DNA from: Coriolopsis trogii
Taxonomy: Eukaryota; Basidiomycota; Agaricomycetes; Polyporales; Polyporaceae
DNA length: 64,000 bases
Direction: 5' to 3'
Assembly (NCBI GenBank): GCA_020543525.1
Contig: JAHYIO010000006.1
Coordinates: 682,001 to 746,000 of the forward strand
A model generated the notes under the pieces. That model was not told the origin of the DNA and ran no database searches. It saw nothing but the letters and a program-made list of their open reading frames with translations. Shown in pieces: positions 23,480 through 35,024 of the stretch (its first letter is position 1; each line of letters starts with the position of its first letter). The translations under genes were made by a program, and so were the position numbers.

Positions 23480-23841
23480 GCAATGTGTTGTGTGTGCAAG
23501 TGCCTTCATACATGTCGCCCCATCTAGTAGCGAGTATGTGGGCACATTGCGAGCTCACTTTCGAGAGTATCAAAAGCTCCGGTACGTTTCGTGGCATCGA
23601 ACCTTGAGCTTGTTCACTTCTCTGCCACCCTGTGCTCCCACATGCAACCTGCTGGACTTAAATACACCATCGCGTACAGGCACGGGTCCCACCTGACTCC
23701 ACTTATTCCGCACCCGTACCACGGACGGCTAGCCGTCTATTCCTGAGCTATCTTAGGGTGCTCAGTACTGCGGGCTATGCAATTGTATGAGACGACTGCC
23801 TCGGATCCGCTGGTTGGGCCCGTCTCCAAGCTCCAGGAATC
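23480..23841. other. Short spacer between transporters C and D
   Basis: About 360 bases between tandem plus-strand paralogues, without a recognised feature. It contains the promoter of transporter D. Confidence 0.45.
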
Positions 23842-26074
23842 ATGTCTATCGACAAGAAGGATCTCAGCCTCGCCTGTTCCGTTGAGATCGCAGAGTATGT
23901 TGAAGCGCAGCCTGCTGAGGCGCTGTCAAGTCCCCGGCACACTCTCGCGGAAGAGAAGCGGCTCGTCAGGAGATTAGACATGCGCCTCTTACCTGTGCTA
24001 TGCATCCTGTACCTCTTTGCTTGTGAGTCAATGCTCTCTAGATTCTCTGAAGCGTTATTGATGCACCCGTCGTCGCCGGTAGACCTGGATAGGATCAACC
24101 TAGGGAACGCTCGCCTGCAGGGTCTCCCGGAGGACGTGCTGGGTGGTGACCCAACAGGAGTGCTCTTCGACTGGATCAATTCCGCGTTTTACTTTCCATA
24201 CGTACGCATTCTTGATTCCGTAGCCTCCACTCGGTCGGGAATGCTGATTGACATGCTATGTACAGATTTTGCTACCTGTACCTGCCATCCTCCTGTTCAA
24301 GCTGTGCCCGCCGAGCGTGTGGGTTGGATGTGCGGCGCTGGGCTGGGGAACATGTGCCTTGCTCTCGGTATGCTTCTTTCTATCTCCCCCACTCGTAGAC
24401 GCACGGTGACCCTGATCCCATCCGCGTACACTGCCAGGCGACCGCGTTCAACTTCCCTGGGCTCCTGATCGCTCGAATAGGTCTGGGCGTCTTCGAATCA
24501 GGTTTCGCGCCAGGGAACGCGGTCTATATGTGTGGGTGCCGTTTGTCTAGCACCAGCGAGGGTTGCAGGCAGCCCCTTCATGTTCCCTAGTACTGGTGCT
24601 GACAGCGGCGTTTTTCCAGCCCTTTTCTACACCAGGGATGAGATTGGTCTACGTATTGCCGCATACAATGGCTTCGCAGCCGTCGCGGGCGCATTTGGTG
24701 GACTCATTGCATTCGCAATCCAGAACGCACGGACGAGGGTGGCGAATTGGAAGTTGTTATTCGTTGTCGAAGGCGCGCCGTCCATCGTTCTTGGACTCCT
24801 CGCTTTTTGGGCTTTACCAGATCGTCCTGAAGAGACGCGCATGTTTGACGAGAGGGAACGGAAGCTTGCGTTGGAGCGAGTGAACAGGGGCGCCAGGGCA
24901 GACGTTGGGAGGGTGTTGCAGAAGCGTGAGTGTTTTATGGTCAGCTCACCCTGTGGTTGGTCCTCATGCCTTCTGTTCTAGGACACGTCGTCGCGGCGTT
25001 TATGGATTGGAAGGTCAGCGATTTAACTATTCCAGGAGATGCAGGCCTGATATCATAGACTACCCTAGGTGTATGCGGCAGCAGTAATGTACTTCGCCTC
25101 CAACTGCGCCTTCGCATCAATATCGGCGTTCTTGCCTACTATCATTACCACGTTTGGATTTAGTACGTCTTGATATGTTGCACCCGCACGGTTCAACTGC
25201 TGACTTCGTTCCAGCCGATGCACTCGCTCAGATCCTCACAATCCCGCCCTACGTCGTGGCTGCGATCGTTCTATGCTCGACCGCATATGTAGCCGACAAA
25301 GTGCAGACGCGTGGCGTCTTTGCGGTGGGCACGAGCGTCCTGGGGGCCATTGGCTATATGTGCGTACTTCCCATTCTTCTCTTCTAATGTACGCGGCACA
25401 CAGTGACCATAGCCGGACTACAGCCTGCTGCTTGCGGTGCCCTCCAACAACCATGTGCGCTACTTTGCCACCTTCTGTATCACCAGCGGGACCTATGGCA
25501 TGAACGGAGCCATCATCGCGTGGTGTGCGTCTTCTTTGTGTCATAAGAAATCGCGCATCGAACTGATCCTCGGCTCAGTCGCGCACAACCTAGGGTCTGA
25601 GAGCAAGAAGGCAACGGCTATACCATTGTTTCAAGCCATCGGACAGTGTGGCGCAATCCTAGGCTCGCACATGTACCCGCTGACGGAAGGGCCTCGATAC
25701 ATGTAGGTCGCGCCAACGATCCCTGTGTTACTGTATGATTCTCAAGAGGCCTCCTTTCTAGACGAGGATTCTCCGTCAATTGCGCCCTAGACTTCCTTTC
25801 TGCCATTGCTGCGGTCGTCTTGACGGTAAGCCAACCTTGGATGCAATGCGCCATGGCGACTCACAAAGGGTATCTGGTATCCAGGTGGTTTACCGGAGGG
25901 AGAACCGGAGACGAGATGAACTCTACGGGAAACAACCACGAAACGGAATTGTGGACACATCGGAGCTTGCAGACAAGGTGAAAGAGTTCCTGCACTCGGA
26001 TGATATGGTCACGAGAGCTCACTGTATCTCCTCTTTCACCTACCCAGGCTCCAGAGTTCCGTTATACCCCATGA
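23842..26074 (+). CDS. MFS transporter D, DAL5/allantoate permease family
   Basis: Fourth paralogue. ATG 23842 (MSIDKKDLSLACSVEIAEY). The last exon APEFRYTP stops at 26072-26074. Conserved segments: VRRLDMRLLPVLCILYLFAC, DRINLGNARLQGLPEDVLGGD, FYTRDEIGLRIAAYNG, WKLLFVVEG, ALPDRPEET (the usual LPNRPEET has Asp for Asn here), AFLPTIITTFGF, VRYFATFCITSGTYG, HNLGSESKKATA and IGQCGAILGSHMYP. The Asp-for-Asn change and the NARTRVANW loop set it apart from the other three and may indicate a different substrate. Intact by eye. It converges with the HET-C family gene with only about 210 bases between stops. Confidence 0.9.
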
Positions 26075-26286
26075 GGGTGCAGGACATATTCATGGAATAC
26101 ATACATCACAGCCTCGATGTTACGAATTACTGCAGTTTCGAACAAGACAGAGTATCCAAACAGAACATCCGTACAAGCATCTACTCGCTACACTTTCTCC
26201 AGAGTCATCGCGAGTCATCATACGCTACATACATAGCGATAAAGAAGTCGGTCGATGTATTCCTTCCCGTTTCCAATATCTTTCCT

Positions 26287-29200
26287 TCACCACCCAAACG
26301 GCCCCCCAGGCGGAGGCGGATGATGACCGTGGTGACCACCGTGAAGATGCCCATGCGGTGGCGGCACGTTGGGGTCCGGCATCCCGAAGCCTCCAGGGGG
26401 GGCCGGAGGCGGAGGGCCAGGAGGACCGCCGTAAGGCGGGTACCCACCTCCCTGCCCAGGGTAACCTCCCACCCCAACGTCAGCCTGGGGGAACCCGAAC
26501 CCTGGCGGTGGCGACGAGTAGCTAGGAGCATACCCCGCATGGCTCGGTCGCTCGGGGATTGGAGGCGGCGCATATGATGACTCTGATGGGAAGCTGGGGG
26601 CACCCCCGCCGGTGTTCCCACCGCCTCCGCCGTAGTACGACGCAGCCTCTCCAGAAGACGGAGGGGGAGGCGCGTTGTACGCGTGAGAGGCAGCCCCAGG
26701 ATAGCCTCCTGGAGGTCCCATTGGGCTATCAGGGCCGACGCCGCCGCCTTCCCTCCCGACGCCGAAGTTCGGTCTTCCGCCGTTGAACTTGCCCATGAAC
26801 GACTGTGCCTGCCCAAAGACGTTCTGTGCGGACCCGAAGGCGGACGTTGCTTGCGAGACGCCGGGTATTTGGTTGACGTAGCCGCCGATCTGGTTCTGTG
26901 CGTTCACGCCTGCGTTGTGCGCGTAGGAGCCTTGGGCGGCGTTGCCACCTTGGCTCGCGAGACGGATGTTCTCGTGATTGCGCACGGCCTGCTTGGTCAA
27001 TCGCCGCAGTACCTCCTGCTGCTGGTGGCCGAGGCCTTGCACCCAGCTGCGCATGTAGTCGAGCATTTGGCGCTGGATTTGCGAGTTGCGATCATGGAAC
27101 TCGGGATGGAACCTGGGCCAGTGCACCAATTAGATGCATGGATGAGATCGAATGGGAGTATCTAGAACGTACAAGCACTGCAGGATGTCTTCAGTGATTT
27201 GGTGGACGTTCATCGAGGTATCGTCCCACGCCTTGACTATCAGGTTGGCAGTGTACATCTACACAAGACTCGGTCAGTCGAACCCGAGCTGGTAGTCTGA
27301 CTCAACATACCAGAATGATCTTGCCGAGGTTGCCAGCAGGCTCGTTGAGAATCAAGTTCTAATATAACTCTCAGTACTGCTGCGTCATGTCCTCTCCTCG
27401 TCCACTCACGAAGTGATCTTTGCTCAGGAATGAATGGGTGGGGTCAGACTGCATATAAATGTGAGCTAGAAACCATCTTAGCGATCTTGTCTACTTACAG
27501 CCCTTGGGTCATTGAACACCTAGCACGATGTGTTAGAAACAGTACAACCGCTGTGAGAACTGACTCATACCTCATACTGGTCATGTGTATTGATAACCTC
27601 GCCGGACGCCAGCTGCAGACCACTCGTAGCCTGCTTCATGAGTGGCTTCAAGAAGGGCTGAAGGGGTAAACCAATGAGCATCCACGTCGCGTCCATGTAT
27701 CGCGAAGGAGTGCGAACCTCGAGAGTGGTGAAAATGAAGACCGAAATGGAATCCATCAGTTTGTCGATGAGGGGACCTAGACCGGGGATCTTCTCTGGAT
27801 GAAACTCTACGTGAGAGCCATCTCGCCATCTGCTGAAGATACAACGCACCGATGGTGTTATCAATCTTTTTCACGACTGCAGAAGACTTTAGTAACTCCA
27901 CTGGAAATATATGCCGCATATGCACTCACCGGAGTCGCGGAAAGTCAAGACTTGCCACAGGACTGCATGCAGCTCCTGCGGAGACATGTCCTCCGGACGC
28001 TTGCCCCCTTGGCTGGGTCCAGCACGAATGCGCTCGACACCTTCGAGCTCACGCTCCATCTCGGCATTGTCGCCTCCGGGCAGTTTGAACAACAAGGAGC
28101 GCAACGTGTTCGCTGGCGAAGAACCATCACGAGCTGCTCCACCAGACTTTGCGCGTGCCTTGTCGAGTTCGGCGTTGAGATCCGAGACGGACGCTTGGCT
28201 CTGTGCGAACGATCAGTGAATTGAGCATATAAGGGAACATACTCATAGGGATTACATACAATGTGGTCAGTAGCCTCTGCGTGAGTGACAGAAGTGAGTG
28301 TATGCTCGTCGTTGAGGGTATGTGGCGGCACTGACCTCCCAAGAGACTGTGGATGAAATCGCTGGAACCAAAAGTGCCTACATACGATGTATGTGAGCAC
28401 ATGGCAATGAAAGACAGGTAGTGCGGAGCATACCAGTGACCAGGGGCGCAACCCATTTGCCATTGGCCTGGACTCTGACTTGATCGCCAACGTGAACGAA
28501 TGTGTCATTATAGCCCATTTGCACCAGAGCAAGCTCGCAGAAGTTCGAGTGGGCCGGGAAGTCCTCCAGGGTATGCAACTATTGTCGGAGACGGTCAAGT
28601 GCGTTTTCGGTCTGGAGAAGAAAACGTACTCACTGCCTGTCCCAGGAGCCGGTATGCCTCATATGTGTCCGCCTTGTTGTTGGAATTGCGTGCTTGACGG
28701 CCCAATTGAATACAACGTTCCAGTGTGCGCCTCACAAGGGCTTTCGACGTGTCCCACGGGCCGTTTTCTGCGGAGGTACGATGAGGACCACAGAGCAAGT
28801 AACTGTGTAGTTGGATGTACCATTCGCAATATAGTTCTTCATCCCTGTTCGGGGATCGATCTCCAACTCCCTCGGCTGGGATGGCAAAGATATAAGCACG
28901 ATAGCTTCAGAGAGATGGGGCCGAAAACAACTCACGTCGACAGGCGGCCGCAGCTTGGGGTGATATTGTCTAGCATTATCAGGGTATCCCTTGGGATTAT
29001 CGATGTGCTCCGTCTGCTCGCATATGCCATATGAGATACGACGTTACGAAGAGGAAACACCTGACTCACAGGGAGGTATACACCAAGGCGCTCCTCCGTA
29101 ACTTCGAATTCATTGGTGGCGTACCCGTGTGCCTGCAGGAGCGAGGTGTCACAAGCTACGGAGAGGAATAGACCACAAGGTGACGTACCAAAAATCCAAG

Positions 29201-29855
29201 GACCATACAGAGGTTGATGATAGTCTAGGAGAGCGTATCGTAGGTAGGAAATATAGATTTATGAGAGAAGACTCACCTGAATTTGGAGTTTCTGGAGACC
29301 TGCAACGTCCACAGCCTGTATGCATATGTGAACCCCGGAGGACGCAGAAGATTGTGGCGCTACAAACCTGACTATAATCTCGCAGCCAGTTACTGTGAAC
29401 ACGAGCGTCCGATTAGATGTGTATCTCGAGATACTTGCGCCGTCGGATGGCTGCATATGGGCCGGATACGTACCCGAAGTATACGCGTTTTATATCCAAT
29501 CCACCAAACTTGGATCCACCCTTGCCAATCAACGCGCCGAGAGCAAAACCTCCGGCCTTCTTCGCCACTTCACTCAGTGTATCTTCCTGTGTCGCACGAG
29601 TCTCAATCGATCGAGCAACGTCGAGTATTCAACGACCCGGGTGCACTCACAATGTCACCATGTCGGAACGCCTTGCCTTCGAGGAAGGCGAAGCTGCATG
29701 GGCACATGTCGAGATTAGCTCCTATAAATATGTCTCGGAACGGATAAAACGCACCTCGGAATGTTTCCTGCACCAAACGCATATACTCCCTCACCGGGAA
29801 CGCAGAGAATAACAATACAGAGGACAAGAAGCAATAGATACGTTGATGAAGACAT
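26287..29855 (-). CDS. HET-C family protein (secretory, Gly/Pro-rich tail)
   Basis: Many exons on the minus strand, from ATG 29855 to stop 26287. It opens with a signal peptide (MSSSTYLLLLVLCIVILC) followed by YAFGAGNIP. Next come LEGKAFRHGDIEDTLSEV, KRVYFGNWLRDYSQAVDV, GYATNEFEVTEERLGVYLP, EHIDNPKGYPDN, IDPRTGMKNYIAN and LEDFPAHSNFCELAL, all hallmarks of the Het-C family of Neurospora het-c. After about a further 300 residues a helical segment (LIDKLMDSISVFIFTTLEPFLKPL) precedes a long disordered Gly/Pro/Tyr-rich C-terminus ending GGPFGW, as in other members. In Neurospora the family takes part in allorecognition. Its basic cellular role is unclear, and here it may be a conserved housekeeping protein. 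It shares a divergent promoter region with the NTF2/RRM gene. Confidence 0.92.
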
Positions 29856-30252
29856 GGTCGTACAGAGCAAGCAGTTCTTGCAGCAGGGCGAGTCGCCCGA
29901 CTTGATTGCAGGACAAGTACAGAGCCCGATCACAGTCCTCGGCCACAGCATGACGTCAACGGCCAATCGCATCACTCGGCATAATCAGTCGCCGACATAT
30001 ATCCTCAACTCCGTAGCCGCACTATTACATCGGAGACTGAACCTTCAGTGCAGCCGCCACCGATGCATGAGCGGCGTCAGTGCGCGTCTAAGATTTTGTT
30101 GTACTGCTCATCGCACCCTCCAACGTCTCTCTCGCTCTTCCGGCTCATCGTCCACCGTCCCACCGCGTCCTCGGCCCTCTCGGTATGTTCCATCGTCTCG
30201 CATGCGCTGGAAACTATTCTAAGTCTGTGGTTTCGTCTGTAGCATCATCATC
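29856..30252. promoter_or_regulatory. Divergent promoter region, HET-C and G3BP-like genes
   Basis: 397 bases between two divergent start codons. The part next to 30252 is pyrimidine-rich, as in highly expressed fungal genes. No specific element is identified. Confidence 0.4.
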
Positions 30253-32002
30253 ATGACCACCACCAACTCGTCTGTCAATCCCTCTGAAGTCGGCTGGCAG
30301 TTCGTCCCCCAGTACTACACCTTCGTCAACAAGCACCCCAACCGTTTGCACTGCTTTTACACTAAAGCCTCCACTTTCATTCACGGCACTGAGGGAGAGG
30401 ACGGCAAGCCATGCTTCGGTCAGCAGGTTAGTAATCAGTCAACCACCCCCGCATACGCGTTTTCTTGTCACGAGAAGAGTCTTCGCCGCGGCGAGCTGTG
30501 GTTCTGTAGTCGCTCTGTTAGCTATGACCGCCTCAACCATGCTTGTTGTGACGCGACTGGCCACCAAATGGTTGCTACTTGTCGACGTCAGAAGCGAGTA
30601 GGCGCTCATGCCACTGCTGCAGCTGCAGCTGTGGCTCGCGTCCGTCTTTGTCTTGTAAGCGCTATGTCTTATGCTCATGTCCGTGCTTCCAGGAGATCCA
30701 CAACAAGATCACCTCGATAGGCTTCCAAGATTGCAAGGTCTTCATCCACTCTGTCGACGCTCAGTCTTCTGCAAATGGCGGTATCATCATCCAGGTCATC
30801 GGCGAAATGTCCAACAAGGGTGAAGCGTGGCGGAAGTTTGTTCAGACCTTCTTCCTCGCTGAGCAACCCAATGGTTATTTCGTCCTCAACGATATCTTCC
30901 GTTTCCTTAAGGAAGAAGCCGTTGAGGAAGGTGAGGACCAGGAGCCCGAGGCTGCGAAGCCTGTCGAGCTTGCTCCTGCTCCCGCTGCACCGGCTTCTCC
31001 AGCTCCTCCGCCTCCTGCTGAGCCAGAGCCTGCGCCTACACCTGCACCGCCACCGGTTGAGGAACGTGCTCCCTCTCCCGTCCCTACACCTTCTCCTCAG
31101 CCTCAGGTCAACGGCCACACGCCAGAGTCCAAACCCGAACCTGCTCCTCGTGAGCCCACCCCGGAGCCCACACCCGAACCTGCCACCACTGCAACTCCCG
31201 CCGCCGCCTCGCCTGCTCCGCCAACGCCCCAACCACTTGCACCATCGCCTGCGCCTGCGCCTGCTCAGCAGCAGCCGCAGCAACCACCACAGCAGAACGT
31301 GCCAGCCCAAGCTGCTGCGCCTACTCCCGTTGCACCCGCTCCGTCTGCTCCCAAGTCATGGGCGTCGCTCGCAGCTACGGGGGCGAAGAGCTGGGGCTCA
31401 GCTGTTGCCAGCACTCGAGGTACCAGCGAGGCACCTGCACCCACTGCCAGTGCCTCTCCCGCACCACTCAACGGTCCTCAATCACCTGCGCCACATGTGA
31501 CGACAAGACCCCTCGTACGGCAAGACGTCCACCCTGCGGTCCTCGCTGCTCAGAACCTCACGACGCCCCAATGTTTCGTCAAGGTAGGTTATTGCGCATG
31601 CATCAGTGTAGAGTAGTAGCTGATGACCGAATGTAGGGTGTCACCGAGAACGTGACAGATGCCGTTTTGAAGACGACGTTGACGACGCGGTTCGGGCCTA
31701 TCAAGGACCTCGACATTGTTCGCAGCAAGGCTTGCGCCTTCCTTGAGTTCCAACAACTTGAGGCTGCGAAGCGCGCTATCATAGCCTCGCTGCCGACCGC
31801 GCAGGGTGGTGAGGGCGGTATCCGTGTCGAGACTGACGGAGGCGCTGGGCAGGCACGCATCGTCGTCGAGACGAGGAAGGAGCGTGGGGAGCGTCCGCCA
31901 CAGCGTGGGCCCCCCATGAACGGCGATCGTGGACGCGGCGGCTTCCGTGGACGTGGAGGCCCCGGTGGACGGGGACGGGGGGCTCCTCCGCCCAAACAGT
32001 AG
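30253..32002 (+). CDS. G3BP/Nxt3-like protein: NTF2-like domain, RRM, RGG tail
   Basis: Three exons (30253-30426, 30693-31583, 31637-32002) give 476 residues. The N-terminal NTF2-like domain (about residues 10-130) includes VGWQFVPQYYTFVNKHP, LHCFYTKASTFIHG, QEIHNKITSIGFQDCKVFIHSVDAQSS (split at the first junction) and TFFLAEQPNGYFVLNDIF. A Pro/Ala/Glu-rich linker of about 200 residues follows. Then come an RRM (CFVKGVTENVTD, ACAFLEFQQLEAAKRAI) and a C-terminal RGG-type tail (GRGGFRGRGG). This architecture matches G3BP, fission yeast Nxt3 and yeast Bre5, which bind Ubp3-type deubiquitinases and act in stress granules and ribophagy. The first intron is 266 nt, longer than usual here. Strongly supported. 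Confidence 0.93.
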
Positions 32003-32690
32003 GCGGGGTCTTCCACGGTCATGGGATGAGGCGACGTTGTCGACGCTGGGGATGACGTCGACGGCGTTGGGTCGGGACAACTCAAAAGTATGAAAAGCTT
32101 CGTATCGAATGGATGGTGTACTATTGGTGTGCGGGAGGACGACGTACGGTCTTCTGGCATAGGATACGCATTGCTGTCCACTGTTGTGTGTCGTGTTGTG
32201 ATTCTGTTTGTCGCTTGCAGTCAGCTTGACGATTATAGTATCGGCATTCGTTTGAGATGTGTGTACCGTGCAGTGTATCCTTTTGCTTTCTCTTGCAGCA
32301 ATCGCGTGTAGAATCACCTGCGAGCGAGAGTCGTGCACAGCGAGAGCTCAGAGACCTGTGAGCCTTTGGACTTGGACTCGAGCTTGGGTTTGAATATGGC
32401 GCATCACAGCATCATCCGCACGATGTAGCCAACGTGAACGGGCCGGGAGGATTTGGCTGTGATTGGTGGAAAAAGCAGAATCGGACGAGCGTGTCAGGAG
32501 TGAGCGTCTAGAGCGCGGGACGCGTTCGTACGAGACCGCGAAATTGAGCGTCAAATATAAAAGTCGACCCACTCTGCGTGCGTTGCTGTCTTATTCCCCC
32601 TCCATCTTTCCACCCACCCCCACGGTTTCCTGTCTTACCTTCTTGTCCTTGTTTTATCCTTCCGCGCCTCGTCCAACTCTATCAAAAAAC
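32003..32690. other. Intergenic region upstream of ERG6
   Basis: About 690 bases holding the 3' flank of the G3BP-like gene and the ERG6 promoter. A TATA box is listed separately. A strongly pyrimidine-rich stretch (about 32585-32680) precedes the ERG6 start, a common sign of strong basidiomycete promoters. Confidence 0.5.
32556..32563 (+). promoter_or_regulatory. TATA box of ERG6
   Basis: TATAAAAG about 130 bases upstream of the ATG at 32691, followed by a pyrimidine-rich leader. Position and match fit a core promoter. Confidence 0.55.
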
Positions 32691-34206
32691 ATGGCCCCCT
32701 CCGCAGACGAGTCTACGAAGCACGCCGACGGACGCGTGGGCAAGCGGATCGAGAACTACGCTGCGTTTTGGCAGAAGGACTTGAGCAAGGAGCAGGAGCA
32801 GGACTCGGAGAACCGGCTCGCGAGCTACACGGACGTCGTCAATGGTGAGTTGCTCTTGTCTGCTGTCGCGTTCTGGGGGAGAGGGGCTGGTCTCGTTGTG
32901 GTATCGACTGCTCTCGTTTTGGAAAGGTCGCGGGCGCGCGTTTACACGCTCTGACGCCTGCGCACACGAGCAACGACTGCGCTTTCTGTGTTATGAGGAC
33001 GAGTGGTGTCTTGGATTCTACATTGTATGACTTGATGACAGCGCGTCGAGAGTGGAAGGGCAGGAAGCGCTCGTTTCCACATCGACATGGTGCTGACGCG
33101 CTCTTCATTGAGGTTTTGCCTGCGATTGTGGTTACCTTTGAATTACTTCCCGATCTAACAGACGCACTTGACAGGTTATTATGACGGCGCGACGGCGCTC
33201 TACGAGTACGGCTGGGGCACATCCTTCCACTTCTCGCGTTACTACAAGGGCGAGAGCTTCTACCAGGCCCTCGCCCGGCACGAGCACTACCTCGCCTCGC
33301 AGATGAACCTCAAGCCGGGCATGCGTGTGCTCGACGTCGGGTGCGGTGTCGGTGGCCCCGCACGCGAGATCGCGCAGTTCGCGGACGTGAACATCGTCGG
33401 CCTGAACAACAACGAGTACCAGGTCGGCCGTGCGCGGAAACTCACCGAGAAGGCGGGCCTGTCGGACCAGGTCAAGTTCGTCGTCGGGGACTTTATGAAG
33501 CTCGCGGAACAGTTTGGCGAGAACTCGTTCGACGCGGTGTACGCGATCGAGGCTACCGTCCACGCGCCGTCGTGGGAGGGTGTGTATGGCGAGATCATGA
33601 AGGTGCTCAAGCCTGGAGGAGTGGTGAGTGCAGCCTTTGTGTACGTTTTCGGGAGATGCTGATCATTCGCGGACAGTTTGGTGTGTACGAGTGGGCGATG
33701 ACGGACAAGTGGGACCCCTCGATCCCGTCGCACAAGGAGGTCGCGCACGCTATCGAGATCGGGAACGGTATCCCCGTCATGCGCCCTATTTCTGAGGCGC
33801 GCGCGGCAATCGTCAAGGTTGGCCTCCAGATCGAGCACGAAGAGGACCTCGCGGACCGGCCAGACCCGATTCCGTGGTACTACCCGCTCGAGGGCGACAT
33901 GCGCAAGGCGCAGACGCTCTGGGATGTCTTCACCGTCTGGCGGATGAGCAGCAGTGGCAAGTTCGTGACCCACCACGGGCTGTGGTTCATCGAGAAGCTC
34001 GGCTTTGTGCCCAAGGGCACTTGGGAGGTCGGCGAGACACTCAAGATCGCCGCTGACGCGCTTGTGGCGAGTGGACGGGAGAAGGTACGTGACATACTTG
34101 CACGTTCGTTCAGGTCTTCCGGTCGTGATGCTGATCGGGCTTTGGCCGGTTCGTGCAGCTTTTCACGCCCATGTATCTCGTCGTGTCGCGGAAGCCTAAA
34201 AACTGA
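32691..34206 (+). CDS. ERG6: Sterol 24-C-methyltransferase
   Basis: Four exons (32691-32844, 33175-33623, 33677-34084, 34159-34206) give 352 residues. The enzyme transfers a methyl group from S-adenosylmethionine to C-24 of the sterol side chain (lanosterol or zymosterol) in ergosterol synthesis, at the ER or lipid droplets. Seen: the sterol-binding region [21 protein letters not shown] motif [31 protein letters not shown], the [10 protein letters not shown] segment and the C-terminal sterol methyltransferase domain ([24 protein letters not shown]). Length is typical for fungal Erg6 (about 350-380). The first intron is 330 nt. The downstream neighbour on the same strand is a P450 fusion, but no functional link to sterol metabolism is shown. 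Confidence 0.97.
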
Positions 34207-35024
34207 TGCGGGGGTCGCTGTCCCGTTCCTTTAGACACGTTCGTTATCCTAGATAGCTGTATACCCCCACGTAATCATCCCTATACACACTGTTTCCGAC
34301 TGGTCTTGTACACGAGTGGGCCACGAAGTTCGAACGCGAGGGCCGGGTACTTCGGATGCCGGAGTGCCTGTGCGTTGTGGTGACGCATGTCGGAGGATGG
34401 GGTTCACCGAACGGATGTGAGTGTGCCCCGCCCGGTCTGCTACGCTCCGTATGTTCAAGCGATATCGGGTACAGGTGCGTGTTGGGTGTGCGCGTTTTGT
34501 ATGCCGTGGATTTACATTCGTCGTTCGCTACGGTCACCATGAGGTCGGTCGAATTGGCCGTGCTGGGCGTGGCCGAGTCCTCGTCATCACGTCTTCGACG
34601 CCATCATCAAGTGTATCGGACGGCGTCACTGCTAAGGCGGTTGTCGTTATCCACGTCCCGGGACGCCCAGACTGGCCGTGGTACGCCATGGCGAGTTGAA
34701 AATCAGATCCATCAAATCGTGTATGTCCGGAGAGGTAGGAGCACAAGTTTAAAGCCCCAGCAGCTCCAAGACGACGCCCACATAGACTCACCATCCGCAG
34801 CAACGTCTGCTATCGACGCGCCTGCTGCTACCCTCGGACTACTCACCCTTCTGATCCACGACATTGATTTGCTGGTAACAGCGCCCTGCGAAGAACTCCG
34901 ACGACACAGAAGCTTTCGAAGCATCGATCATCTCTTTCATATATATAACCCTCCGCCTGCCTACACCGCAAAGTGATCCATCCCCGTCCAAACCCCCGTG
35001 TACGCGAGTAGAACGTGCAGGACA
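34207..35024. other. Intergenic region between ERG6 and the P450 fusion
   Basis: About 820 bases with no recognised gene. Open frames on both strands are short and lack domains. It ends with a TATA element before the P450 gene. Confidence 0.5.
34941..34948 (+). promoter_or_regulatory. TATA box of the P450:reductase gene
   Basis: ATATATAA about 77-84 bases upstream of the ATG at 35025, placed as expected for a core promoter. Confidence 0.5.

Noticed and set aside
30675..31310. 211-codon minus-strand open frame, Arg/Ser/Gly-rich
   Set aside because: It is the antisense of the Pro/Ala/Glu-rich linker of the G3BP-like protein, a typical shadow of biased coding sequence.
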